Assembly (NCBI GenBank): GCA_003117195.1
Contig: BDSI01000021.1
Location: 372,001-436,000, forward strand
Length of the DNA: 64,000 nucleotides
Reading direction: 5' to 3'
Origin: Eudorina sp. 2006-703-Eu-15
Taxonomy: Eukaryota; Chlorophyta; Chlorophyceae; Chlamydomonadales; Volvocaceae
Shown: piece by piece, positions 19,701 to 31,072 of the stretch
Layout of the letters: every line of letters begins with the position of its first letter
How positions within the stretch are numbered: position 1 is the stretch's first letter
Translations under genes and position numbers: made by a program
Notes under the pieces: model-generated
The model's input: the letters and a program-made list of their open reading frames with translations, nothing else
What the model was told of the DNA's origin: nothing
Database searches by the model: none

Positions 19701-21788
19701 CGTCGGCGTGGGAGGCGGCGACGGCGGCGGAGGCGGGAGCAGCGGAGGGCCTGTCCGGCGGGCGCGGCGGCGGAGGCGATGGCGCCGCCACCGCAGCGCC
19801 GGCGGTGGTGGTGGCGGCGGCGGCGGAGGCTGCTACTGCCGCCGAGGGTCCACTGCCGCCGCTTCACGTGGTCGTGAGCCTCCACAGCACGGCAGCGCGG
19901 GAGACGCTGCGGCGCTTCCTGGGGGGGCTGAATGCGCAGGTGGGGTCGCGGTGGGTGCGTGGGCGGGCGGGCGGGTGGGTGAGCAGTTTGGGCAGGGAGG
20001 TGCACTGTGAACCCGTGCAGGGCTTGGCAGGTGGGTTGGTGGGTGCTGGGCGGTTGGATGGGGATAGGATCAGATGGGCAGGCGCGCGCCTTGGACCCTT
20101 GTCGGAGCCCCCCACGTGCGCGTGGCGTTAAGCAGAGGGGGGGGACCCTCCCAAGGGGGAGGTAGGGAGGTAGATGGGTAGTTACTATGTTACTAACACT
20201 TCGAATTCGATTGCCGTACGTTGTGCCGCTCCCCAAACGGCTTGATGGTTCCATGCTCGCCCCTGACATCCTCTTCCCGCCCGACTCCCGTGGTGGACTT
20301 CCGCCCACCGACCCATGGACCCACGGACCCATGGGTCAGCCGCCCTTCACGCTGGAGGCGCTGGTGCCCGAGGAGTACCGAGCGCTGCTGCTGGCGGGCG
20401 TAGTACGGCAGCCCCAGGTGGGGACACTGGACGTACCGCAGCGTGGATCGCGCTCCCTGTTGTGATCGTACAGTGCCATGCAATATTGTACGGCGTCGTA
20501 CAGTGTCGTGTGTGGGCACGTGGCTTCCAGGTCTTCCTGCATCTTCTCCCGGGGGGGTTATTCCGTCGCTTTTGGTCCCGCTAAGCCCGCAGACCAACCG
20601 GCGTGTCGCCGCGCCCCGTGTCATGTCGTGTCATGTTGTGTCATGTCGTGTCGTGTCGCCGCTCGAACCTGTCCGCCTCCCTGCCGCTACTCTCGCACTT
20701 TCAGATTGGTCCAAGGTGGCTGACCCCTGCCCTAATATCCGAATGTGCAATATTGCTTTCACAGCTCAAACGTCCCGCTTCCTTCCGGAGGGCCCTGCGA
20801 CCCCCTCCTCCCTCCGGGCTGCCTGCTTGCGTTCAGTATGGGCCCCCACACCCCCTCTTCCCCCTTCCCCCGCTATGACTCCGCCCTCCTCTTCGCCCCT
20901 CCCCCCGGCTGACCCGCCAGTCCCACGCCATCATGACGGAGCTGCTCAGCGACCGGCCTGGCTCCCCAGAGGTGGGCCGGGGTACGGATGTACGGATGTA
21001 CGGTGTGGCAGGGCCAGGGGGGGCAGGGTAAGGCAGGCCGTGTGTGTCGGGAGGTGGAGAACGTGCCAGTGCCAGTGCCAGTGCCGCCGCCCACGTAACC
21101 TCCCGCACGCGCCCGCAACCCTCCCTTTTTCCCCGACCCTTCCCCGCCGCACTCCCCTGCCACCCACCCACCCACCCAGGTGTACTTGCTGCCCCCCGGG
21201 CGGCTCCTGGCGGTGGCGGCCGCCGCCGCGGCGGCGGCAGCTCCAGGACGCGCCCCGGTGGCGAGTCCGCCCCTGGAGCCTCCCTCCCCTCCTGCTGCCG
21301 CTGCTGCACCGGCCAACGACCTCGCCTCCCCCTCACCACCACCGCCACCACCACCACCACCCGGCACTGAATCACCCTTCCAGCCCCACGGGTCGTCCCG
21401 GCCGCACCCGCCAGCCTCGTCGCAGCCCCTGGCCCTGTCCCGATGCACCTCCTCAGAGGCCCCGCAGCCACAGCCGCAGCCCCCGCCCCCGCCATCACCC
21501 GTGGGCAGCATCAGCCCGCAGGAGGGAGGGGCCCCAGCGGGGCCGTCGGGCTGGCGCTTCCGTGACGTGGCGCGCATGGCGCGGGCGTGTGGGTGTACGG
21601 CGATCGGCGTGCTGCGCGGCGGCGGCGGCGGCGGGGACGCCGGCGGGGGAGAGACCGAGGCGGCGCTGGGCGGCGGCGGCGGCTGCGCGGGCGGCCGCCG
21701 GCGGCTGCAGCTGGCGCCGTTTCCGGATCTGGATCTGGATCTGGCGGCGGAGGACCGGCTGGTGGTGCTGGCGGCGGATCCCGTTTGA
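13796..21788 (+). CDS. CASTOR/POLLUX/DMI1-type ion channel (5' exons unresolved)
   Basis: Eleven exons join in frame: 13796-13921, 14501-14652, 15025-15305, 15417-15581, 15991-16194, 16550-16699, 16966-17042, 17311-19939, 20340-20417, 20921-20971 and 21180-21788 (about 1506 residues). Plant relatives are tetrameric nuclear-envelope or plastid cation channels with RCK-like domains. Visible are two membrane segments (LVLLAALTLPFILLGG, residues about 3-18; VFLFGTFGFAILLGLIG, about 61-77), the first nucleotide-binding-like block GHIVLLNF with CRTDDLARVCAATASYIVLL and DRLVAQTVLQPGVA, then YPGDKLVLLVSEDL, IIVISRTAAAVREVL, QSHAIMTELLSDRPG (its first Q from the preceding exon) and a C-terminal EDRLVVLAADP. 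Odd: exon 8 encodes 876 residues rich in Ala/Gly/Pro, and the usual ADxGNH filter is not found. Introns may hide inside exon 8; the N-terminus is missing. Family call good. Confidence 0.8.
13985..14074 (+). repeat. (CTAC)n array
   Basis: About 20 CTAC units with a few GCCT variants, in the channel-gene intron 13922-14500. It is immediately followed by the CCCT array. Confidence 0.92.
14077..14456 (+). repeat. (CCCT)n array with poly-C runs
   Basis: Some 380 bases of CCCT units, interrupted by cytosine runs of up to about 25. With the CTAC array it makes up nearly all of the 579-base intron between the two membrane segments of the channel. The opposite strand is GGGA-rich, so quadruplex or triplex structure is plausible. 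Confidence 0.92.
15522..15533. repeat. GACCCACGGGTC palindrome in an exon
   Basis: Palindrome inside channel exon 15417-15581, encoding DPRV in frame. It matches the copy at 49322 in another gene. Confidence 0.55.
16512..16530 (+). repeat. intronic repeat family 1, right half (weak)
   Basis: ACCGATGTCCTGTACCCCC, 19 bases upstream of the channel exon at 16550. It resembles the CTACCAATTTCCTATA half of family 1. Confidence 0.4.
19676..19687. repeat. GACCCATGGGTC palindrome in an exon
   Basis: Perfect 12-base palindrome in the giant channel exon, encoding part of TDPWVAP. Confidence 0.55.
20310..20337. repeat. double GACCCATGG palindrome touching an acceptor
   Basis: GACCCATGGACCCACGGACC continuing to CATGGGTC. 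The next two bases, AG at 20338-20339, are the acceptor of the exon starting at 20340, so the repeat supplies the sequence directly upstream of the splice site. Confidence 0.6.
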
Positions 21789-22115
21789 GGACTCTGGGCT
21801 GAGGGCGTAGGGCCCGTGGGCCATGGCTGAAGCTGAGGGTGGGCGACTGGGCGTTCGTGACCAGGGGCGCCGTACAGCCCGTGGGCGTCCGCGGGCATCA
21901 TCGCGGTGGCGCAGTCGCAGTCGGTCCCCGACATGGATGCAGCACAGCAGCAGCAGCCGCAGCCCGTGAGGGTCTGTGCATGTCGGGTCTGCAGACCTGA
22001 TGTTGCCAGCTGCCCCCTGTACCGGGTCCCGACACGGTGCGCCCGGGAACCCCATCTGGCCGGGCGCCAAGCCACCGGGTCGTGTGGCGACGAGATTGGG
22101 TCGGTTGTGGTTGGT

Positions 22116-22238
22116 CCTACCTACCTACCTACCTACCTACCTACCTACCTACCTACCTACCTACCTACCTACCTACCTACCTACCTACCTACCTACCTAC
22201 CTACCTACCTACCTACCTACCTACCTACCTACCTACCT
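22116..22238 (+). repeat. (CTAC)n array
   Basis: About 30 almost perfect CTAC units downstream of the channel gene, with the same unit as in its first visible intron. Confidence 0.93.
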
Positions 22239-23662
22239 GCTGACCTGCCCACCCATCGTTCTCGTTGGAAATTGATCAGCTACATCCTGACCAATACTTC
22301 ATAATTAATCGCAGCGCGGGGCCGCATGTGCATGGATGGGCGCCAGTGGCGTTGTGTGTGTGCGCGCGCGTGTGGGTAGGGTGCCGCGTCGTGATGCGGC
22401 GCGTGGCGGGTCGAAATTGCACGGATGCGCGCGTGTTTGTGCTCATACCTGCCGTAGACACGTGCGTGTACGTGTACCGTACATGTACCGCACAGGATGG
22501 CTGGCTCGTGGCAAGGAGTCGTGAACTCGGGGTAAGGGACGTGAGCAGGAGGCGGCCGCGGTTGGGGGGGGGGAGGCGCGGCGGGGCGGGGGGGCTGGGG
22601 GGCGTCCTAAACCCCAACCCGCCAGCCCCAAGACCACCGCCATCGCCCCACACTAGTCGGAAGCTGTGGAGAGGCCACCACGACGTGGATCGCTCATTGA
22701 AGCTGCGTCGTAGCGAAGGGGCCACACGGCACCAATTGAACCACGGACGCTGCTACTACGGCAAGGCGGCGCCGGCATCCATGCATTCAGACCCGCGCCC
22801 TTGCAGGGAACCGCGGGTGGGTCCTCATCTGGACAGCTTCTGCGGAGTGCTGACCAGGTGGGCTCCGGGGGTTCAGTGAACCAGCGCAGTCGGGCACGTC
22901 GGGTTGGCGACGATCAGGTACAGCTGCATCTGAGTGCACGGCTACCGTATTTTTGTACCGTTATGTTGAGGCCTCTGCAAGCGGGTGCAGGACAAGGAGT
23001 TCCGCAGCCGTTGAGGTGGCTGCGGAGGGGGGGGGTCGCGCTGCAGGGTGGGCTTGGCGGCGTGTGCCGGGACAGCGATGCGGTACGGGTCGATCGGTCG
23101 GTTTGAGCGTGTTTGACCCATCCGGATAACCCCGTCCATTCCTGATGCCGTTTTGGCGTCCTCGTCTTGTTTACATGATTAGACGGGTCGTCACACGCAT
23201 CCTCATGTGACAGCACCAGAAGACGAAACGTGCCGCCCGTTTCGAGTTGGATCTTCGCCTCCTCCTCCTCCTCCTCCACCTCAGGATGGCGCCTTGGAAC
23301 AGTCGGGAAAAGCGCACTCTTGACGCACTGACGCCTCCAGTGCTCCGAAACCATGTCGTGAGGGGAAGTAAACGGCGCCGCACCGCGGGGGAAAAAGCCA
23401 AGACCGTCCGTCACACGCCGTTCCGTACACAAAGTACGACATGAAGCACGACAATCCTGCATGACACGCGGCAGCACGCGGCATGCGTGCCCTCCCGCCC
23501 TACGGCCCTGTCCTGCGACTGCTGACATCGCATCCCTCTGGAATAGTTTAGTTGAGTAGTGTACACAAAAGAAACCAGCAGAGCCTGTACTGCTGTTGGG
23601 GGCCGCCAATAAACAAAAGAACGTCTCTGCGAGCACAGCCAGCCCTACTGCTACATCGCCTA

Positions 23663-23667
23663 TTACA
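23663..23667 (-). terminator. candidate polyadenylation signal TGTAA (E1-beta)
   Basis: TGTAA on the minus strand, about 450 bases after the E1-beta stop. A second candidate lies near 23171. Confidence 0.4.
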
Positions 23668-24114
23668 TCGCAGCCCTGCTTTTCTTTTTCCGTGCTCTCA
23701 CGCCAGGCACTCGTCCGTGAACCATTAGGATTCCGTACAACCCGTACGACATCAGCGCGGAGCAATTTTTCCTGCAGCCACCAGCGTCCTTGCGGACAAC
23801 GCCGTACTCCTCCGTACTCCTCTGCTATCGACCCGACCGACACCCCCCGCCCCTGCCGGTCCCTTGTCCCTGGCCGGAGTCGGTAAGCCGAATGCATCCC
23901 ACGCTCCCTGCATCTCCACGCAACCGCCGCTCCTGACCTTCCTTCCTGTTGTTACAAGTGATGGTCTACGTCGCCTGAGGCCCGCTGGGCCCGCACCCGG
24001 GCGGTCCAAGGCGCGAACGGGGCGCAGGGCACCTCCCTCCCCCCCTCGCTGTCTGAACATCTCTACCAGAGGGGGGGGTCCCATACCCCCCCTCCCTCGC
24101 TGGCGCCTCCCCCC

Positions 24115-27100
24115 TCAGAAGCTGACCACCCCCCTCACCGCCTCCACCACCCGCGCCACCCCCGGCAGGTACACCGGCTCCAGGATGAGCGGGAAGGGCG
24201 TGTCAGCGCCGCAGCAGCGCACCGGGGGGGACTCGAGCCGCGTGAAGCACCTGTGGCCCCCGGACACCGCACCCGGGCAGCAGAGGGTGCTGAGCGTGTG
24301 GGGGTGTGTGTGTGTGTGTGTGTGGGTGTGTGTGTGTGTGTGTGGGGGGGGGTGGGGGGGGGGCGGCTCGGACTCCACAGGAAACAGGCTTCTCAGGCTC
24401 CATCTCCGGGACCACAGCGAATCACAAGCTCAATCACAAGTTCAAGCCCCACGCTCCGCCGCAGCCTAGAATCTACGAAGGCAGGCGACAAAATCCCGGT
24501 CACCCAGTCCCGCCCGCAACACCCCCCCCCGCCGCCGTCCTGCCACAGCGGGACACCCAACCCCACCCGCCGCACCTCTCCGCGACCACCGCCGCCACCT
24601 CCGCCCCGAAACCGCCCGTCAACGGCGCCTCGTGCGCCACCACCAGGCGCCCCGTCTTATTGACCGAGGCGCACACCGCCTCCGCGTCCTGGGGCGGGGA
24701 AGGGGGAGGGCGTTCATTCATTCATTCATTCATTCACCACCGCGACTGGTTTGGGTCGGGCGCATTTCCTCGCGTAGCACACCCCCGCCCGGGTCCGGGT
24801 CCCCAGGGTCCATTTCCTGACTCCAGTGCCGGAGGTGGTTCCCACATTGCCGTACAAACACAGGACTCAGCCGCAGTCTCCCGCTCCCTCCCCCAGCCCT
24901 CCCCCCTCCCACCCACCCCCCCTCCCACTCACCCCCCAGCCCTCCCCCCCTCCCACTCTACCCCCCAGCCCTCCGCCCCCTCCCACCCACCCCCCAGCCC
25001 TCCGCCCCCTCCCACCCACCCCCCAGCCCTCCGCCCCTCCCACACACCCCCCAGCCCTCCGCCCCCTCCCACACACCCCCCAGCCCTCCGCCCCCTCCCA
25101 CACACCCCCCCAGCCCTTCCCCCCTCCCACTCACCCCCCCAGCCCTCCCCCCCTCCCACTCTACCCCCCAGCCCTCCGCCCCCTCCCACCCACCCAGGGC
25201 GCCAACGTCCGCAGGTCTATCAGCTCGCAGCTGATGCCGTCCTGCTGCTGCAGCAGAGCCGCTGCCTGTTGCAAGACGAGCACCTGGCGGGCGGAGGAGG
25301 CGGCAGCGGGAGGGAGGGAGGACGGGCGGGGGAACGGGTTGCGGGGCCTGGACCGGTTCGGATGAGATCAGATGTGGGTCGGATGACGTTGGGAGGTACG
25401 GATAAGGCTGGGAGCGAGATGGGCCCCCAGGGGGCTAGTTTGTTTGTAGGTTGCACTGCGTGAGCCTGTTTTGCGGAGCAAATCCAGACTTTGCAGGGCT
25501 TTGGGGGGTCCACGCCCATACACCTGTACTGAAGGTTTACCAAGAAGAGAAGATTGAGAAACCAGAAGAGTAGAAAGCAGTAAATATGGATGGATGTTCC
25601 GAAGCGCTTCTTCGTCAATGACTGATCCCCCACTCTTGGGGTGAAGGCATCATAGCGTAACCTCGGGTGGCGGCCAACGCCGACGCAGGATGAAACTTGC
25701 ACTATTCCGCTGAAATACATATCATAGGGGTTATGAATGAAGCTCTCGCAAGAAATCGAGTGGAATAGCGCAAAATCTGACGAGGATGGGATTTGAACCC
25801 ACGCCCTTCCGGACTAGAAATTTCTCCTGGCACGCCAGGTAGACCTGAATCTAGCGCCTTAGACCGCTCGGCCACCTCGTCGTACATGTCCATACAGTGA
25901 TTCTTCAAAAATATATACGCAAGGCATGTGGCCGTTGAAGGCATCGGTAGCGCGAACGGAGTGTGCAGTCATGCCTGTCTGTAATGCCTTTAGTCATCAT
26001 AATTAGGTCCGTCGTGTTCAAACACATGCCGGGCCGCGCCCATCAACCTCGCCAGCTCGTTTAATAGATCCGGCGACGACTTCCGGCCTCTCCATAACCA
26101 CTTCTCCTCCGCACGCCGGTCAAGAGGGACTGACGAGCATGTGCCACAGCCTCGGTACGGGGGGTTCGGCGCCGCGATTCGCCTCCGGTCTTTCCGCCCC
26201 TTTTCCCCCTTCCCCGTTTCTACCAACCTACGGAGGCCCCCTCAGCAGCCAGCTCTCACCTGCTGGCCCCACCCCACCAGCGTCACGTCGCTGCCCTCCT
26301 GCACCAGGCGCGCCACCCCCAGTGGCACCATGTAGTCTCCCTGGGGGCAGGCACAGGCACAGGCACAGACACAGGCAGGAAAGGGATGCACACGGAGGAC
26401 CGGAGTGGACAAGCAGGAAGAGGCAGCGGTTCTTGGGGAACTGCTCCACCCCGGCGGCCTTGCCCGCGTCAATAAGAAGGTATCGGCCGGGGCCCTGGGT
26501 CTGCAGTGGCACGCTGGCTCAGGGGGGTCTGCGACCATGACACCGCGGGCGGGTTGAGCCGCTGCACTTCTGCCCTACCCCCCGCTCCCCCTTGCGCCGC
26601 CCCCTTCAGCTTCTGGACACGTCCCGGCCGCAACTGCCGGTAACTCCTCTCTCATCCCCGGCCCATGAGCCGGTTTCGTTCTGGGCTCATTTCTCGCTTT
26701 CACTGCCAGCAAACCTAAGACCCCGGCAGTGTTTGGCTGCGGGCTGCGGCCCTGCACGCCTTTGCAGACCCCACCACGCTCCTCACCGCCCCCCCCTGCA
26801 CCTCTCACCATCCCCCCTCGCTGTGGCAGCCACCGCCGCCCAACCCCTCCTCTCTCCTCTCACAGGTCGAGCAGCCAGCGAGCCCGGGCAGCCGAACGCC
26901 GACCCCCCGCGAGCCACGACACTTTCCCCCGTCTGGCGCCCACACCCTGCCCGAGCCGACGGGCCGCCACCGCCCCACACTGACCTCGGGCACGTCCTCC
27001 ACGGCTGTACGGTACCTGAGTCCTCAACGTCCCGATGGCGCGTGAGACGGGGAAGATGCAACGGGGGGGATGCGATTAGAAAATTGCGCAAAGGGCCCAG

Positions 27101-29827
27101 GGTCAGCGGTCCGTTCTGTGTTTCTGTCAGTGTCCGACCTCGAGTCAACGCGTAGCGCGCTGCCTCGGTTGGGGAGCGGTCCCCCGGGGCGCGCCCCTGA
27201 CTTCCTTAGGTAACGAGCAGGCTCAACCACTACCACCACCACCACCGCCACCATTATCACGATGCTGAGGGAACAGCTGCTGTCCTCGCCAGACATGTAT
27301 CCTTCAGGATGTGCAGGACCCCAGCCAGCTGGTGGGTGCGTTGAGAGCCACTCACAGCATCTTCGGCTCGAAGAAAACGACGGGGTCGGGCGCCCGGATG
27401 CACGACAGCAGCAGACCTGTACGGGTGTACGGCGTGTTTGCAGGGTCAGTGTGATCAGCCCAGCGCAAGACGGAAACCACAATCCGGTACGGCGCGCCCG
27501 TCACGCCCCAGGACCCCCCCCGACTGCACGCCCCTGATGCACTCCGGTATGCGGCGCCTCCATAGCCGTAGGAGCAGCCAGGAGAACCACCCTGGTCCAA
27601 CATGTGCTCATACACAGTTGCATACCACCCATTAGTACGTAGCTACCCATGCCAGCCCCCGAGCAGTCTGGCCCCCCAGGCGACCCCGCAGCCACGCCTC
27701 CCGCCGGTGACCAACCCCTCCTGCCCCCCGCCCCTTCAACGGCGCCCCTCAGACCGGATACGAGCTGTCCCTGCGTTCGGCACTTGGTCTCCTAACACCT
27801 CCAAATGGTTCACCGCCTCCCCCTCCGCCTCCCTCTCCGCCTCCGCAGCCCTCCCCTCAGCCCTTTCCTCAGCCCTCCACCTTTGGCCTCCGCAGGACTG
27901 CTGGGTATCACCACCTTGAGCCCAGGGACCTACGCGGAGCGCGGGGTGGGGTGAGGTGCGGTGTGTGACTAATGAGAAGCCTCACCCAGAACCAACACCA
28001 GGTGGTGTTCAGTGAGAAGCCCAGGCCCAGATACTTATCATAACCTGCGCATTGCTTATTATTGGCAACACAACAGGACAAATATGACAGGCAAACAAGA
28101 CGACCCGATGAGAGTGTGTGTGTGGGTGTGTGGGTGTGTGTCGGTTGGCGAGGTGAGGACGCGAGGAGGGACTGCGGGGTGCGCGTCAGCTCCCTCCTCG
28201 GCAACATGGTGGTACGGCAGGGTCATCAGGGCCCAAAGCAGTTAACCCCCCGGACGTCCGGCCCGCCTCCCCCGCCCGCCCAGCCGCACGTGTGTGAAGA
28301 AGGCCTCCGGGCTCTGACTGTGGTAGTGACCTCCGTGGCCCACGGCACCTGGGGGCACGACGGGGAGGACCCGGAGGAGGAAATGGTGGGGATGGGGAAA
28401 GGTGTGCCGGGATTTGGGGGGCAGCAGGGGACAGGGGGAGATGGAAGCTTGCGATAGTCAGGCCACCCAGGCGCCGCCCCCGCCCTTTCCACACAGGGGG
28501 CTTGCTCCGTACTGAAAACGTACCGTACGGCGTCCGTACGGTCAGTCCGCCGCAGTGGAAGGTGCCGCCGCTGCGGTATCGGTACTTGGCGGCCTGGCGT
28601 TATGTGCGGGTCGCAGGGCGGGGCAGGTGAGGTGCTGTGGACCATGAAGAAGTGGGACGAACATCTGATCATCAGGATAAGAACGCAGCCATTTGCTGCA
28701 ACAATCATGGGGCCTTTGAGACAGGTGGCTCCACGCTTGTGCCCTCCTGCCGTACCATCATCATCAGCACCATGTGTCACGTAGGGTGGGCTGACTTCAC
28801 CCACACATGGGGGTACGTCCACACACATCCCACACACATCACATCCCCGCCGACAGGATACCAGGGCTCAGGAAGGACGATTCAGGGACCCTGATGCCCC
28901 CCGCGGGGTGGGGGCTGCTGGTGTGCTTAGACGCGCACCCGAGGTCCGGGTGGTGCTTCGGGACGTCTGGCGCGACCGCGCCGCCCCCTACAGGCGTGCT
29001 TTGCTGCTCTTTACCATTCCCCCCTGGGGGGCCCTACTAAGCATGCGCAAGCATAGCCATTCCTCTTTTTCACACACATGTGGTCCCACCTCATTGACCA
29101 GCTGGTCAAAGGCCGGGAAGATGTAATCCGCGAACTGAATCTCCGCAACTGCCACGTGGCCCATCGAGGCGAGCCCGATGCCAAAGCCAACAATGCCCTG
29201 TTGCAAGAAAACAAGGATATGAAATGCAAAAGTAGATAATTGATCTATTTCAGGCTGCAAAAAAGCGGTGGTCCTGGAAGACGGACGGCCACGGTTGCCA
29301 TGGATGTTGCACACTGGTGTCGGTCGACGCGGCAACATGCCCGAAAGCCTTGAAATTTTAGCGACAAAACAATTAGGATTGTAAGAATATAGAAGCTCGT
29401 GAAACATGCGCAGCGCACCTGCTCTGACAAGGGCGTGTTGAAAACGCGGTCTTTACCGAAGCGCTCCAGCAACCCGACCGTGCACCGGAAAACGCCTCCA
29501 AAGGAAACATCTTCCCCAAATACATAAGTTCTGCAAGAAGGCGGGCAGTGCCAGCCCCGTCCACGTCAGGTTGCGCAAGCTTTGACGTTAACCGTAGGGT
29601 GCGGACCTGTCGTTTGTGTCAAGCGCTATCGTAAGCGCGTCGTTTACAGCGTTGCAAAGATTCAGGCGTTTGAATCCGGGCAAGGGCTCCGCTGCTAACG
29701 ACGAGCTTTGGTCTGCCTGCACCATTGCAGCTCCAGACAAAGAGGAAAGTCGAGCATTTAATGTCGTCTCGACAGCTCGTATCAGTTGCTGTAAGCGGGG
29801 TCTACTTTGGAAAACCGCTGTATGCAT
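24115..29827 (-). CDS. BCKDHB: branched-chain 2-oxoacid dehydrogenase E1 beta subunit, mitochondrial
   Basis: Complete gene of 12 exons: 29827-29607, 29530-29419, 29197-29090, 28593-28524, 28348-28290, 27929-27881, 27416-27356, 27015-26985, 26340-26260, 25283-25194, 24688-24576 and 24250-24115, for 376 residues (human 392). With E1-alpha it binds thiamine diphosphate and decarboxylates the 2-oxoacids of leucine, isoleucine and valine in the mitochondrial matrix. Diagnostic blocks are [106 protein letters not shown] and [17 protein letters not shown], all in family order. The first 30 or so residues ([17 protein letters not shown]...) look like a matrix presequence. A tRNA gene sits in the ninth intron. 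Identification is secure. Confidence 0.95.
24716..24790 (+). repeat. (ATTC)n tract joined to a family 3 block
   Basis: Five ATTC units (24716-24737) followed at 24748-24787 by GGTTTGGGTCGGGCGCATTT and a CACACCC stretch. It lies in the E1-beta intron 25193-24689, close to the acceptor side. Confidence 0.55.
24895..25193 (+). repeat. ~31-bp minisatellite starting at a splice donor
   Basis: Eight to nine units built from CCCAGCCCTCCGCCCC and CTCCCACCCACC. It occupies the donor half of the E1-beta intron 25193-24689. On the sense strand the first array bases, GTGGGTGGG, are the donor itself. Confidence 0.88.
25779..25881 (-). tRNA. tRNA-Leu (anticodon CAG) with a 24-nt intron
   Basis: On the minus strand the acceptor stem GACGAGG pairs with CCTCGTC (25785-25779). 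The D arm is GCCGAGCGGTCTAAGGC, the anticodon stem CTAGA/TCTAG, the anticodon CAG at 25847-25845, a long type II variable arm follows, and the T arm is GTGGG-TTCAAAT-CCCAT. A 24-base intron (25843-25820) follows position 37 and contains a CCTGG/CCAGG hairpin. Both internal promoter boxes are intact (TGGCCGAGCGG and GGTTCAAATCC). A TTTT terminator stands at 25775-25772 and TATATA-like sequence about 27-37 bases upstream. It decodes CUG. It lies inside the E1-beta intron 26259-25284 on the same strand. It looks functional. Confidence 0.93.
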
Positions 29828-31072
29828 GGCGCACTAGAACTGAGTTGCGAAGAAAACAGCTACGTATGTGCCTACTTGTGACTCTACCTGACTCGCATAC
29901 GGTAGTGAGTGCAAAACGTGTAACACTATAACGAGAAATACTGCACATGACCCATTGGTCCGGCTCATACCCTCATTGTCGCATGTCGTACACAATACGC
30001 GCTAACTGTCAAACCGTGCACCTGTTTCGTTGTCAGAGTTACACCGCACTGATCATTTTGCTTATGCCGACGATAACGAGAATCGATACCCCGCCAAGGG
30101 ATACTCATGCTCGCTGACAGCGCTCGTGGTGATGCGGACGCGTCGCAACCGCCTTCAACAGGCTTCAACCACTCGCCCGTCTCCACAGGGTCAACGCCTT
30201 CCGCGTGATTTCTTCAACTCTTTGCGCCCACGCAAACATACGCCTGACGTCGTTTGTCTGGTAGGAGCCGTCAGGCAGGCCAGTGCTTGTTATATGTCTT
30301 GATAGGGGCGAAGGCGTTATCACTTCGACGGTACGGTACGTTGAAGCCGGCCTATGACGACCGATGCGGTACTGACAACGGTTTGGCCCCCACGACTGCA
30401 GTCATTTCTTTGTTACATTCTTATAGATGACATGGCTGAAGCTGGCTGGACATTGTGATTTGTGTGGCGACTTTGAGCCCTTCGCTGCCGGCACGCGCCG
30501 GCGGGGGCCTGGCAGCCCGTCAGCCATGTAACGCTGCAAGGTCGTTGCAGCGGCAGCCACAACCGTCGCGGTATTTATAGAGAGCACCCGTAATCGGGAC
30601 GTCAGTGCAGGCCTGCGCGGCACGGTACGGCACAGCACGGCCGTCGTAGCAGTCGGGGACAGCGTCTGCACGACCGAGTAACTGTGCGGGCCGTCACAGC
30701 ACGGCTGTCGCGATGGTCGTAATTCAGCCGCGGTCGTTTGATGAGACCCCAAGACACGCCAAACGGCCCAGATTTCATGGCACTGTCAGCACGGTACGAC
30801 ATTACACATTTCCATGAAGATGTTCATGCTATCCTCGACCGCTGACTACAAATTGGTATGCTTCGTGCATTTGCGGTGTTAAGGGCTTGACTTTTGTTAC
30901 GTACTATAAACACCGCGTCAACAATGAAGCAAATAGATACATGGTGATTACATTGAAACAACCATGTTAAAGAAAAGTTTTTGATAGTATATTAGTAGGC
31001 AGGGGCGCCCATAGCGGGCGGAAGCGGCGCTTTGCATCAGCATCCGACACAGGCCCTCTTTAGCGCGCAGCG
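29828..31072. other. divergent promoter region, AT-richer
   Basis: 1245 bases between the ATG of the E1-beta gene (-) and that of the uS8-like gene (+). No reading frame with family resemblance was seen. The part next to 31073 is AT-rich, with TATA-like stretches around 30970-30995. Confidence 0.5.

Larger units (their letters stand above)
21789..24114. other. convergent intergenic region, no supported gene
   Basis: Lies between the stops of the channel gene (+) and the E1-beta gene (-). It holds a CTAC array (22116-22238), GC-rich then AT-richer unique sequence, and a candidate polyadenylation signal for E1-beta. A 327-residue minus-strand reading (23897-22914) has no recognisable motif and sits in the expected 3' untranslated region, so I do not call it a gene. 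Confidence 0.55.

Noticed and set aside
17176..19791. Long minus-strand open frames (up to 501 residues) opposite the giant channel exon
   Set aside because: They are antisense shadows of GC-rich Ala/Gly codons. The plus frame carries conserved channel motifs; the minus frames are low complexity with none.
22914..23897. Minus-strand 327-residue frame downstream of BCKDHB
   Set aside because: No family motif. It lies in the likely 3' untranslated region and contains the candidate TGTAA area, and the composition is mixed rather than codon-biased.
29950..29990. tRNA-Met-like GGCTCATACCC
   Set aside because: Only the anticodon-loop-like part is present; no acceptor stem or T arm can be paired.
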